A stretch of DNA of 64,000 nt, from positions 737,964-801,963 of the forward strand of contig QANY01005361.1 in NCBI GenBank assembly GCA_003255025.1. Direction: 5' to 3'. The position numbers were made by a program, and so were the translations under genes. Source of the DNA: Datisca glomerata. Its lineage: Eukaryota > Streptophyta > Magnoliopsida > Cucurbitales > Datiscaceae. Shown in pieces: positions 22,626 through 33,860 of the stretch; positions within the stretch are counted from its first letter, which is position 1, and each line of letters opens with the position of its first letter. The notes beneath the pieces were generated by a model that was not told where the DNA came from, did no database searches, and saw only the letters and a program-made list of their open reading frames with translations.

Positions 22626-23529
22626 CGTAGGTAAAGCATGCTCACATGTTCTACTATTAAATTTTGATCCCTTGGTGAAGATTATATAAGAAGTCTTGTG
22701 ATTATTCTCGTCTTCTGATGAGAGTATTAGATTAGACTTGACTTATGAGCTAGTGTGTCAAATTTGACCTGGATTACTTCTTCCTACTTTACCTGAGGTG
22801 GGACTCTAGAGTTGGAGTCTACATTAGCTTAGATTCACGATACATGGCACATATTTGTTACCTTTTGGGAAGGACCTATTACGGAGGACATTTTTGTGAA
22901 ATAAGATTAGCGTTTGAACCAATTTCTTCAACCACTAAGAGTATGTAGTTTGGAAAGAAAACCTGATGCAAGGCTCTGTATCTCTTAACTGGGAATGATA
23001 AGGGCGACTTGTCAACATTTTCCTTCATCTTCCACAACCGCTCACATATTATCTCCAAAAGATTCTTCAAAAGTCTTTGCCTTCATTTATTATTTTGCAT
23101 TCTTTGGTTGGTTCCAATCAAAGCCTCCACCACCAAGTGGAAGCTTGACCACTTGAAGCTTAGTTTCGCTTTGGTCTTGATTTCCTTAGGAGGATGCAAT
23201 TTCTCCAAGTCAGGGGGTTGTCTCCCCTTTCCCAGATGGTCTTCCTCTTTGGCTCTCCGAGCGCGTGATGACTCTACCAGCGATCCTTTCTGCCGTGGGG
23301 GGGGGGGGGTTATTTCTACGTAAGAGGCCGTTACGATCTGACTGGGGCTATCATGTCCTTCATCATTCTCCTGGTCACCTTAGAGAGTGAGGCCACTGGC
23401 TCTTCTTATCTTCGAGAGGAAGAGGTTGGATCCCCCCTCTCGTCTCATCATGGACTTCGTCAGACTGGGAGGAGGATGATAAACTCATTTTTTACTCTTG
23501 TCTCAAATGTTTTGGAGAGGAACGATTTT

Positions 23530-23559
23530 GATGTCATTCCCACAGACGACGCCAACTAC
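23530..23559 (-). promoter_or_regulatory. Primer-binding site (tRNA-Arg type)
   Basis: On the minus strand, a few bases past the LTR end, the sequence is TAGTTGGCGTCGTCTGTGGG, followed by AATGACATC. It differs at one base from TGGCGCCGTCTGTGGG, a primer-binding site used by several plant gypsy elements. It identifies 23560-24263 as the 5' LTR. Confidence 0.75.
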
Positions 23560-24263
23560 TGATGCCGAAAACCTCTCAACGGTATGAGTACATATGATCC
23601 CCTTCGTATCATGGAAATCATCTTGGGTGAGAAATCTGTAAAACACAAACAAAGAACCCAAAGAATAAATAGAACCAGAGAGTGGTTTCCTCACTTAAGG
23701 GCCTCCGATGCCTAAATTAATATCGTGGTAGAAATTTGGTAGAGTTTTCCTAAGGGAAGAATTGCTTACCTTTCCTTTGGGATAAAATGGAGTATTTATA
23801 CTTGGAGCCTCGTGGGAGGATGTATGTAGGGGAAGTTTTTTAGAATCGACGCCTGCCCTTGAACTGATGGATGGCAGGCGGCATTTAATGTTGTTGTCTT
23901 TAGAGCTAATGTGACGTGATGGTTATTAAACATTGATGTATCTTCGAAGTGACTGAACGATGGTTGATTTGATGCCCCATCATGATGATTGGACTCATTG
24001 AGTGTTCGAGCCTAACAAGAGGACGCTTCATGGAATGTTACTTTCGAAGAATGATGATGATGTTGACACAGAGTCTGTCGAGCTCTTTTCGCGGGCTCCA
24101 TTCTTGTTGCCATTCGTCTACTCAGGTTGGCGTAACCTGAACTACTTGGGAATCGACCAAGCAAGATCGACTTTCTCTTTCTAGGTGGTCGGGCCTTAAA
24201 ACCTGCTCCTAATGTGAACCTCCTAGCGTAGTGTGACACGTGGTGCCATGTTACCGGTGGTCA
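23560..24263 (-). repeat. 5' LTR of the non-autonomous element
   Basis: Plus-strand ends are TGATGCCGAAAACC and ..ACCGGTGGTCA. It pairs with 18033-18723. The TATA box on the minus strand is AAGTATAAATACTCC (about 23789-23803). Another LTR-type trait is the GGCATTTAATG motif at about 23880-23890. A few extra bases beyond 24263 show weak similarity between copies, so the outer end may lie up to 20 bp further right. Confidence 0.82.
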
Positions 24264-24880
24264 ATGAATGCATAGAGCTACATTTTTATGCTGAATTTTT
24301 TCAATCAAAACGTATAATCTACAATCTATCTACAGTCTACATTCTATCTACAATGTACAATCTATCTAGAGCATATACTAAAGTGCCAAAATAAGAGACA
24401 CATTTTTGGACTATTTTCTCGGTAGGATTTTTTCACTAATCTAAAATTGCCCTTTTTAATGACATATAGTCAGACTTTAATGAACTACTCATCTTTGAAT
24501 TTTACGTTTCTATTAATTCTATTTTTTCTTTAAAACTTATCGAATTCTATTTATTAATAAAAATTTAGAAAGAGAATACTGTTTAGGAAATAAATCTAAT
24601 AATTATTCCTGCATATGTAAAAAATTGATAGAAAATACATTTGGCATTGTAACTATGAAAATTCAATGACATTGATGTTTGTTTTATATTTTTTTAGGAT
24701 ACATTTATTGTACTTATCCACGTCCATGCATTTCTTTTGATTAATTATGTCAATATATGAATACATGCATCTATGTAAAGTAATAAAGTTTTAGATTTAC
24801 AAGTTGTTCTAATTTCTAGGCATTTAAAACACATTACCTACACATTGAGACTTTTTTTAATATTAAAAACTGTGTATAGT
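24264..24880. other. Intergenic; short simple repeats
   Basis: AT-rich. At 24310-24371 a 12-18 bp word (TCTACAATCTATC) recurs four or five times with variation. Nothing else is recognised. Confidence 0.5.
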
Positions 24881-24882
24881 AA

Positions 24883-25330
24883 GACACGTGGCATTAAGGG
24901 AAGAATAAAATTAGTATCTAGTGGCACCATACGGGCTAAGGTGGAACAAGTGATGTAAATTTTTGTAAGGGATACCACCTAAGTATATGAAGGTGGCATG
25001 ACCAATAATGTTTTTCCTTTGTGTTATTGTAATATCCTCTATCAGGGACACCCTTGAGCTTATAAAGGCGACAAACTCGATATTATACCTATTATATTCT
25101 CTCATTTATCTTCACCCACCACCGAGCTTATTGACAAAGGCTCGTGCATTTTCCCTTACCTGGGAATAATGTGGAGATTGTGGTTTAATAGGATTAGGGC
25201 AATGTTATGTTGTCTTGAGAAAGGTAAGCTCATTGATCAACATGACCGCCTTAGGTATCTTGCATGTGCCACCTTCTACTAGAGATGAGACGAGGACATG
25301 TAGAGCCACCTTTAATAATGAAAACACTCA
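24883..25330 (+). repeat. LTR-like repeat, copy 1 (inverted relative of 62338-62800)
   Basis: About 430 bp aligns end to end with the reverse complement of 62338-62800: GACACGTGGCATTAAGGGAAG, GGTGGAACAAGTGATGTAAA, CCACCTAAGTATATGAAGG, TTTGTGTTATTGTAAT, CTTATAAAGGCGACAAACTC, GAAAGGTAAGCTCATTGATC and CACCTTCTACTAGA all have close counterparts. A TATA-like CTTATAAAGG (25058-25067) and a possible end in CA at 25330 suggest the 3' part of a gypsy LTR. No primer-binding site follows, so it may be a solo or broken LTR. Confidence 0.7.
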
Positions 25331-25604
25331 GAAACGCTGCCTTGATATACTCAACATCGGAGTAGAGGCCCTTCCTTTATCCATGGTCACAATGTGTGGA
25401 GTGTCACACATGTGACGGTGACGTAAGGGAGAACCGCTCTCCAGACGCCCTTATGGAATTGGCTAGGTTTGCTATGAAATTAGTGACTACTCGATGCCAC
25501 ATAAACATGGCTAATTTCACATGTCCCCACACTCCTATCTGTAAAAGATGGCCTTTGTCTTCATTATAGAGGTCATCATTTTCACACCTTCTTAGGCAAC
25601 CAAG

Positions 25605-25770
25605 AATATTCTTATTATTGGAATTCTCACTCAACCTTAGGGAAGTGACATTTTGTCACATTCTTGAGATAGACCTAAGGTGTTTATTCTTTACCCTTTA
25701 GACACACAACCTCCACATTCATAGGTCACTCCATCACACATCACACAAAACTCTTAAACAGAATCATAAT
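25605..25770 (+). repeat. Dispersed repeat, copy 1 (direct relative of 59170-59345)
   Basis: TGACATTTTGTCACATTCTT followed by GAGATAGACCTAAGGTGTTT and TAGACACACAACCTCCA matches 59212-59286 closely; weaker similarity spans about 165 bp. The function is unknown. It may be part of the same LTR family as 24883-25330, which lies 275 bp upstream. Confidence 0.7.
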
Positions 25771-27080
25771 AAAATTACAACCAATATTCAATTAATCTAC
25801 TTTTATGGAATGAATAACTCTATTTTATAGATAAAGATTATAGCATTGTCAAGGAAAATCACAACATATAATTTAACCAAGGTAAAAAGGACCTACCATC
25901 ACTAACATTTTCCTTATTTATGATTCCAATTTAAAAGAGTGCACGCAATTGAACTCTACTGACTTCTTAGAAAAGAAAAGGTTACACTTGAAGCTGAATG
26001 ATAGTTGGTGCTCGCATAGTTAATCAAACCATGATTTTTGACGATTGAGGAGATGAGTCAGGGCCACAGGATTATTTATAGAAGTTTAATTTGCATTGAA
26101 ATGTAACACTGCGTAATCTTAACTTATTAGACATTATATTATTTATTTTACAAAGTTACACATATATGACTTCCTGGAGTATAAAACTTCATTGAACGAT
26201 AAAACTTTTATGTATGTTCTTGATTTATCTGTTACTGAATTAAAGTTGTATTTATAATTTAAATATATTTGATATGATAATATATATTCAACATTTTTAA
26301 TACATAAATTTCAATTTTCTTCTTAAGTTGTTCCCTACGTGCAATGCACTGGTTTTCGATAGTATGCGTTAAATACTTATATATGAACTTTTGTGTACTC
26401 CATATTGTTAAGGGCATATTATTGGTCTACTTTTAACTGAATGTTTGACCATTTAATATCCATATTATAGTTATTTACAGTTCTTGAATTAACTAACTAC
26501 GCTCAAACCCATAGTGTTTAATTTTTTACCATGGTGTCTCACGATTTCTCTTGGAATAGTACAAGACACGCTTCATTGCCGCTGATGTTTCGATTTTAAC
26601 CTTTCATCTCTCTCTCTCTCTATCTCTCAACTTTCTTTTATAAAGTCCCTATTATTTTCACCTTCATGCACAATAATATTATCATAATATTGGACTAGAC
26701 TGCAGATTTGAGTGATCGATTTGCAAAGCAACAACACCGCCCATCCTGAATAGTCCCTCTCAAAATAAATTTGAGTTATACCGTGTACCTTACAAAATTG
26801 ATGACACTAATAAGTTACTCTTTATTTGTTTTTGTATTTTTTTCTATATGAAAATTTATGGTGTTGGAAAACCTTAATTCACGTGCCCAAGAGGCAGTTA
26901 GCTCATATGTTCTATCTCTTTTTTTGGTAAGCTCATATGTTATATCTTTTTATATTTCTAAATGAATCTAGTGTATGCACCAACTGTTTCAGAGCATTTT
27001 GTTGAACTTCAAACTATTGAATATGAGTAAGAACTTAAAGGACTTTTCAACTTGTAGGAACATGTAAATTTGTATTTTAG
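25771..27080. other. AT-rich intergenic sequence
   Basis: No gene is seen. A CT-rich microsatellite (TCTCTCTCTCTCTATCTCTC) lies at about 26609-26628, and a duplicated word, GCTCATATGTT(C/A)TATCT, at 26900-26950. Tat-like gag similarity begins at about 27080, so the element is cut on its 5' side within or before gag. Confidence 0.5.
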
Positions 27081-27089
27081 TGGCTGAGA

Positions 27090-27830
27090 ATGATATGGCT
27101 TGCTCATTGTCTTCATATTAACACACATATGTGAGGATACCTTGAGGTTGAGAGATTTCTCAAAGTCATTAACAAAAGAGCATACATATGGTATACTAAT
27201 ATGATGTTGGGGCCAATTTTGACATGGCCACATATGGTTTCCACTATCATGACAAAGTTCTTTTATAGGATAATATGAGCATTCTAGAAATAGGGCATGA
27301 GCCTCGAAAGAAAGATGAGGACCTGATGACCTACATGAGACGCTTCAAGTACAAAGCTTGGATAGCCAAGAGGAATGGAAGGAGGAAGTCCTGGTGAAAA
27401 TGTGTATCATTAGGATGATTAATGAATACCAAGCACATTTGGAGAACCTCAACATTGTTACATTCTCCCACCTCAATATAGTCACGTAGCATACTAACAT
27501 CTATCTATCGAAGCTTAGAACCGTTAAACAAAGCAAGCACGAGGCTGCCTGGAAGCCTATACGTTACACCCCGGGTGGTAATGGCGCCACCTCAAGGGTA
27601 GGGAGCAAAGCAGATAAAGAACACATAGATGTTCTGCCTCCTTTCCCTTGCTCAATGGACAAGGTAGAGACGTTATTGGATGCCTGGATAAATGATAAAT
27701 CATAAAGTAGTTGTCAGTGGAGAGGTTCCCTACCAGAAAGGAAAGAGAGTCACCTCAGTACTACCGCTATCATCGTAACACTACCCATCCGATAATGGAC
27801 TGTAGGAACTTAAGGCAGATTTTTTATGGG
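27090..27830 (+). pseudogene. Tat-like gag and CCHC region
   Basis: Across shifting frames: LR(L)RDFSKSLT, TYGI.MMLG, ILTWPHMVS (27140-27240), then KDEDLMTYMRRFKYKAW (27312-27360), which is the Retrotrans_gag core (typically GEDLMTYVRRFRDKALD). At 27744-27830, YYRYHRNTTHPIMDCRNLRQ corresponds to the C.YH..HGHTT.EC..L zinc-binding segment, with the first Cys replaced. The segment MLKKGDII after it matches the usual (I/L)..GYL.EF stretch. Confidence 0.72.
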
Positions 27831-28081
27831 ATGCTGAAGAAGGGAGATATTATCACTGGTAAGATGGAGGTGTATGAGGAGTAGCCTTTTCCTACAACAT
27901 GGAGTCTAAATATAATCAATACGCTTGAGGGACCCTCTACATCATACAAGATGACGGAGGAAGAGGAAGAAGAATATAAGGAAGGACGAACAAAGATGGA
28001 CAAGACCTTCATAACATGGCTTTTGAGATCCAGGGTATGCAAGAATTTCTTTGATTCATTGCAGCTGGACCAACAAGAGCG

Positions 28082-28490
28082 ATGCTAAGTAACCCAGACG
28101 TTGGTGAACGTCTCAAAGTAGAGCAAGGTGAGAGCACAATGTTATTTATCTCAGCGTCGTTGGGAAGGATAAGACAAAATGAGGAAGAAGCAATGACTTT
28201 CACGACTGCGGATCATATAGTGAAAAAAAAGGGCGTAACAGCTTACTCTATGATGAAGCTTTGGTTAAGTGATTGAAAGTAAGGCGGGCCCTATGGATAA
28301 TGGGTCTAGAATTAATGTGATGTCATTAGCTACGTTAAAGGAGACATGCATACTCGAGAAGAGGATAGTCAAGCAACAGATTACCATCACGAGGTTTTCA
28401 TCAACACCTATTAGGACTCTAGGGTATGCAAATGTGGAAGTGCAAATAGGGTCAATCCACAATGAATTGCCTTTATATTTTATAATCTAA
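28082..28490 (+). pseudogene. Tat-like aspartic protease remnant
   Basis: A frame at 28082-28276 ends in an EEAMTFTTADH-like stretch, where Tat pol normally has TFT..D. After a frameshift, 28269-28490 reads MDNGSRINVMSLATLKETCI, then RTLGYANVEVQIGSI. The D-N-G-S triplet followed by .NVM.L..LK is the catalytic flap region of Tat-type proteases, and the Asp is kept here. The region then runs into a stop before the RT segment. Confidence 0.7.
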
Positions 28491-29025
28491 AATTGTATAC
28501 CATATCTTGTGAGGGAGGCGTTGGATACATGACCATGAGTGTGCCCCTTCTATGTTGCGTTAGTGCATTAAGTCAAGATGGAAAGGGAAGGATATTGCAA
28601 TAACAGTTATGAACGCGTCATTTAATGAGATCGAGGATCACTTGGTAGAAGCCACATTATTCGACGAAATACCCGTCGTGGGAACAGCTGCGCCAAGAAA
28701 GAATACGACCAACGCACTACCTAAATAGGAAGATAAAGGCGGTGATAAAGGCAGGAAGTGAAATAGTCACGCTGGTGACCTTACTTAAGCAGGAAGCGTG
28801 CATATTGATTATGATGGTGCACGGGATCAGGAACAAGGCCTGAACTCGGTGATGATGGAAGAGAGAAAGACATAATGACGATGGAGTCATTCATGAACAG
28901 CAAGGCTGATGAGTGGAACATATGTAATGAATTGCAAGGTGCCAGAAGAACCTTCAATGCCGATATCATCATCATCACAAGAAGAACTAGATGGGGTTTT
29001 CCTCGATGGAGAGTCAGGGCATGGA

Positions 29026-31080
29026 TGTTGGAATTGCGGAGCGCGCAGCGGAGGCAGTTTAGTTAAAAAATTTTATCGATCAGAGAACAATTGCCACGCC
29101 ACAGTTTCCAATTATTTTTTAATGAAAAATAAGTTTTCTCATGAGATCCATTATATATCTATACATTAAATCATAAGCATACAAAGAAATGAATTATAAC
29201 TCTAGTAATCTATTAAGCGTCCTTACTAAAAATGAACTTGAGATTGCACGAACAACGGACTGTGCGATCCACACCAAGATCTTCTAAACGAATTATTGAA
29301 CACACTAGGACGTGTGTGGACACGTAGAATAATTCAAGAACACTTTTTTGTCTCTAGATGTACTCAACACATGAGATCTAGAGATTCAGAGAATGATTTT
29401 TTGAAACAGAGCTTTGGGAGAGAAATGGAGAATTCGCAGAACCTTTGATTAACAATTAATCACATAGATCACTTCTTCAATGAGGCCTATAGAATAATAT
29501 ATTTAGGTTTAGGAATTTATTAAAATAATAAATTATTTACAAATGTGTCACTGTAGTGGGACCCACTGCATTTTGCGCCATACTATAGTTGGACCCACTA
29601 CAATGTGACGTGAAGTATTGTAGTGCCGTGTGAGACTACAATATCTCATCCCTATATTGTCATGCCGTGTGACACTGTAGTACTGTGGGCCTATCACTGA
29701 TTCGAAATCAGTGATTGGTGTGTATGGCAATCCTATGTGACACGTGACAAATTTTCAAAATTTATTATCTTAATTTAATTAGATAAATATCAAAATATCA
29801 GTTAATTCAAAATCTGATCACACCTATCAACTAATTTATCTATTAATTCAAACTAACAAATTAGTTAATTCAAATTTAAATTATTATCTCATAATAATTT
29901 AATATTATTTAATTTCATAAATCAATTATACTGTCTCACTTATCGATTAATATAAAACTAATCGATATAATTATTTAATTATAATTTCCAAAAATTATAA
30001 TAAATAATTTAATTTATTAATTTCACATAATTATATACTTGCCCCAGAAATTTAATTCCTTTTAAGGGTTAGTCATTTTCTTATGTGCTGAAACATTCAC
30101 ACCCTAGACTGTGTAGTACAAATGTGACTCGAGGATCATGAACCTATAATTCTAAGTTCTAATAAACCAGGTTATTAATTAAACTCTTTAATCAAATAAT
30201 CTTATTTTTTAATTCTATTATTACTCCACTATAAATATGAAAATTGCATTCTTAATAATTACAGAATTTATTTATAGAATAATCTCATGTACTACATTGA
30301 TTTTTTTCACGTAGTTCTATTCTCCAATTATTGGTTCATAAATTAGAGCTAGTCAAAATTACCGTTTTACCCTTCTAACTACCTATTGATCCTTAAGTAC
30401 TACTAATTCACTAGTGAATAGTCAATTTATATTCGTATTATAAATTTAAGTTCAATAACTATTCAGTTCCAAAATTAACACTAAATGGAACTAATGTATG
30501 ATCTGTTAATAAAACTTAAATTCTAAATCTTGTAAGATCATGTTCACAGCCATCCATGTCATTGAATCTAAAAAAAAAAGTCACTAGCATGTTTTATAAA
30601 CAAACTTTAATGAGTGAATCAAAAGATTCAGTAGTCATGTATAGGGGTCATGACTACTTATGATTTAGACTGATCTACATATGATCATCTAATTGAGGTG
30701 CATTAAATCTTTATGATAAATAGTAAGCTAATAAATATATTAATTCACATCGATCATGTCCAATATAATCTAATTATATAAAGTAAATTCTCCACATTAA
30801 CGATCTGGATCAAGATCTTATGCATTCAAAATATTTAGCGAATCGTACTAGCAACCATTCATTAAAGATTTCATACTTTAATATGTTGCAGACTATTTTA
30901 TTCAATATCTATGATCTTAATCATCTTGTACTAATACAAGATTATAGTCTCATTAATGAATATAAAATTTTTAGATATTTATACAAATAATTCAAGAGAA
31001 CAATCATAAGAAAAATATAATTTTATTAGTTTCAAATTAAAAATATCTTTACACATGCTTTGATGGCACTATACCCAACA
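29026..31080 (+). mobile_element. Copia-type LTR (2.06 kb) inserted in the gypsy pol
   Basis: It opens TGTTGGAATTGCGGAGCGCGCAGC and closes GGCACTATACCCAACA, giving the TGTTGG/CCAACA ends of a copia LTR. It contains LTR-typical phrases (ATCCACACCAAGATCTTCTAAACGA; ATGAGATCTAGAGA) and a long AT-rich 3' part. Gypsy reading on the left (ELDGVFLDGESGHG) resumes on the right (RPIFMKK.. then LLREFQDVFAWSYI), so the segment is an insertion. The flanks, ATGGA and GGAGA, do not form a clean duplication, so either they have mutated or my ends are off by a few bases. No internal domain is present. Confidence 0.68.
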
Positions 31081-31089
31081 GGAGACCCA

Positions 31090-32300
31090 TATTTTTATGA
31101 AGAAGTTTGTCCAAGGATTAGGGAGAAGGGTTGTTGGCTCTACTTAGAGAATTTCAAGATGTGTTTGCGTGGTCATATATATAGATGCCAGGACTGGACC
31201 CCGCTTTAGTAACTCATAAGTTGGGAGTTTTGGTGACATGCGTGCTAGTCAAGCAATCGCCACGACACTTCCGCCTTAAAATAGAATTACAGACCAAGGT
31301 TGAGATCACAAAGCTGATGGAAGTGAAGTTATAAAATCGATAAAGCACCTACTTGATTGGACAACATAGTCCCTTCAAAGAATAAAAATGTATAGATATG
31401 ATGTTGCATCATCTTCAAAGATCTAAATAAGGCATGTCCAAAGGATGACTTCTCGTTGCCCAATGCAAGTGCTTTGGTAGTTGTGCCACAGCGGAACACG
31501 AGATTTTCTCTTTCATGGATGGTTTTAGTGGCTACAACCAGATTAGGATGGCATCAGAGGTGCTAAGAAAACCGCCTTTAAAACCCTCTTTGGAAATTTC
31601 TTCTACGTGGTAGTGCCTTTTGGTTTAAAAAATGTTGGGGCTACGTAAGAGAACTATTACAACTATTTTCCATGATATGATCCATGATTTTGTGGAAGAC
31701 TTTGTCGATGATCTGGTTGAAAAATCCAAGATGTCATAAATACACCTCACACACTTGAGAAGCGTATTTGAGAGATGCATGGTCTACATGTTCAAAATGG
31801 ATCCATTGAAGTGCCTTACGGTAAATTTTTAGGCTTTTGGGTTCACTAGCGCAAGATAGTCATTTATCAGACCAAGGTGAAAGCCATCATATCAGGTATA
31901 TGCCTTTGTCGCAAACAACAAAGGAAATCAAGTCATTCTTGGGAAAGATGTCGTATGTCTGCCATTTCATACCCGCCTTGGCAGAGTCGATTAGTGGCTT
32001 ACAGCCCTTGCTAAAGAAATGTTGTGATTTCAAGTGGACCATAAACCATCAAAAATGGTTTGGCCAGATAAAAAATGTTTTACTCACCTCATCTACCATG
32101 ATACCGCCTTAGGTGGATGCGCCTCTGATACTGTATCTCACATCCACAACCAAAATTATTAAGGCATTATTGGTTCAAGAGCATGATGGACTAAATTCCC
32201 AGTATACTACCACATCAGAGTGGGGAGCTGAGATATACACTCTAGGAGAAGCATTGCCTTGCACTTGTCTTTACCACATAGAAGCTCTACCACTATTTTC
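31090..32300 (+). pseudogene. Tat-like reverse transcriptase and RNase H start
   Basis: Motifs in order: LLREFQDVFAWSYI and MPGLDPALVTHKLGV (31139-31230), VKQSPRHFRLKIELQTKVEI (31250-31305), FKDLNKACPKDDFSLP (31410-31462), FSFMDGFSGYNQIRMAS (31507-31557, frameshifted), PFGLKNVGATY (31617-31650), and DFVEDFVDDLVEKSK at 31690-31734. The catalytic box reads FVDD where Y(V/I)DD is usual. Thumb and RNase H sequence follows: TKEIKSFLGKMSYVCHFIPA (31917-31977), LQPLLKKCCDFKW and LLVQEHDGLNSQY. At least four frame changes are needed. Confidence 0.8.
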
Positions 32301-32796
32301 TTAATAACAAAATCCATTTAAGGACAATCTAATCTTATCTGTTTCTTGTTGTCTAGGACCGCTTTAAATAGGAGGCTTACTTGGTGATGATGCTATTGAG
32401 TGAATTTGACATAACATCGATGATGCTCAAAGCGAAGAAAAGTCAAGCCCTTGACGATTTGCTGGCAAAATTTCCTAATGAGGAGTTAGAACCTTTTGAT
32501 GACAACATCCTCGGGTGAATTCTATGAAGTAAACCTCTACGAGGAGGCGGTATGGTGGCTCATATTTGATGGGTCTTCCACGCATGCTTGTTGAAGAAGG
32601 CATGTGTGTCTTAAATGCCTTCATGAGGTCAGTTCTATGGACAGACAACTGCAGAAAATGGGATTTTATTGGCCAAATATGAACGAGGAAGCCCTTGCAC
32701 TACAAAGGCATGTCTGAAATGTCAGCTCATGCGAGTCCCAAGGAGGTTAATGTTATATAGGTTATCACTGAATGGAGGTAGTCATCCATCACGTAT

Positions 32797-33853
32797 TTGA
32801 AAGATGGAATCCTTCCTATAGACCCCGCAGAAGCAATAAACATCAAGAGACGAAGCTCGCACTTCTTTTTGTTGAAGGAAGAGTTATTGCAAAGAGGTAT
32901 AAATGACCGCCCTCTCAAATGTCTTAATACCGAAGAACAAAGAATTATTATGGAAGAAGTACATGGAGGGGTGTATAGGAAACACCAAGGCGGAAGATGC
33001 CTTTACGAAGAATTGTTGAGAATAGGGTACAACTTGCCAAACATAGAGGTAGGCTCAATGGGATTTACGATGAAATGCTACGCCTGCCAAGTTTTAGGAA
33101 ACATCATACTCGCGCCTTCAGTGTCCTTTTGGGTGCAAGGACACTAAAAAGGAAACATATGGATCCTAGCTACCATGATTTTTTTATAAAATGGATGGAG
33201 ACGGTACCACTAAAAAAAGGTACATGAGAGCAAGTATACAACTTCATCAAAGAGAACATCATATGTAGGTTCGGGCTACCAAGGAGGACTATCTCTGATA
33301 ATGACACGGCGTTCACAAGCAAAGTAATGTCACAACTCTTTGAAAATTACGGCATACGTCATGATAGATCCTTACCTTATTATCCCAAAGGAAGCGGGCA
33401 AACGGAGGTGACCAACATAACATGATTGAGGATTGAGTAGAATGGTCCATGAGGCTCAGCAAGCTTGGCATGAACTCTTACCTTCGACGCTTTAGGTGTA
33501 CTGAACCTCAAAGCGGATACCAATACAGGCTATGCCATTGATATTGTGTATGGTATGAAGTCGTTGTACCGATAGAAGTGATAGTCCTATCTACTAAAAT
33601 ATTGCCGTCTGTGGGAATCGAGCATTTTACACGCATTGAGGACTTCGAAGCATTAGACGAAAGAAGGGACAAAGCAAAGGAAAGTATAGAGACGTACCAA
33701 AAGTGGATGGCCCAGATTTACAAGGAAGTTGTCAGGCCACAAACCTTCATTGTCGGTGATCTGTTACAGAAGATGGCAGAACACATTATGAAAGGGAACA
33801 CACCAAGAAATTTGATCCCTAGTGGGAATGGTCGTATGAAATCGCCTCCGTAG
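32797..33853 (+). pseudogene. Tat-like integrase
   Basis: An N-terminal HHCC-type region, EEQRIIMEEVHGGVYRKHQG and LYEELLRIGYNLP, then KCYACQVLGN.. (32930-33110) gives way, after a frameshift, to core pieces: DFFIKWMETVPLKKGT (33178-33227), FGLPRRTISDNDTAFTSKVM (33270-33330) with the second catalytic Asp, and YYPKGSGQTEVTNI (33378-33420) with the catalytic Glu. The WGMDFIG segment with the first Asp is not seen between 33120 and 33170, which suggests a small deletion. The C-terminal part (33578-33853) has DEAL-like ERRDKAKESIETYQKWM. Confidence 0.75.
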
Positions 33854-33860
33854 TTGATCC

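Larger units (their letters stand above)
18033..24263 (-). mobile_element. Non-autonomous large retrotransposon derivative (Tat-like), two LTRs
   Basis: Two related LTRs (18033-18723, 691 bp; 23560-24263, 704 bp) enclose 4.8 kb without RT, RNase H or integrase. The primer-binding site is beside the right LTR on the minus strand (23530-23559), which fixes the orientation. Within, from 3' to 5' of the element, are the remains of an opposite-strand ORF (18790-20268), a 1.5 kb tandem array (20690-22195) and a short gag-like coiled-coil segment (22390-22625). The element must have depended on proteins supplied by a full Tat element. The LTRs differ at many positions. Flanks ACGGT (left) and ATGAA (right) do not match, so no target duplication is preserved, or my ends are slightly off. 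Confidence 0.8.
27081..33860 (+). mobile_element. Tat-like Ty3/gypsy gag-pol wreck, split by an inserted LTR
   Basis: In order on the plus strand: gag, CCHC region, protease, RT, RNase H and integrase remains of one gypsy element. RT has the phrase DLNKACPKDD, typical of Tat-like plant elements. A 2055 bp copia-type LTR (29026-31080) separates the protease part from the RT part. Frameshifts and stops are frequent. No LTR of its own was assigned; 24883-25330 could be related to its 5' LTR but lacks a primer site. Confidence 0.8.

Noticed and set aside
23297..23309. Run of G residues as a functional signal
   Set aside because: A single homopolymer in a decayed region; no evidence beyond slippage or a sequencing weakness.
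18028..24268. Target duplication for the non-autonomous element
   Set aside because: ACGGT and ATGAA differ; an alternative right end about 20 bp further out does not help.
29021..31085. 5 bp target duplication for the copia-type LTR
   Set aside because: ATGGA and GGAGA do not match in any simple shift, so I give no duplication for this insertion.
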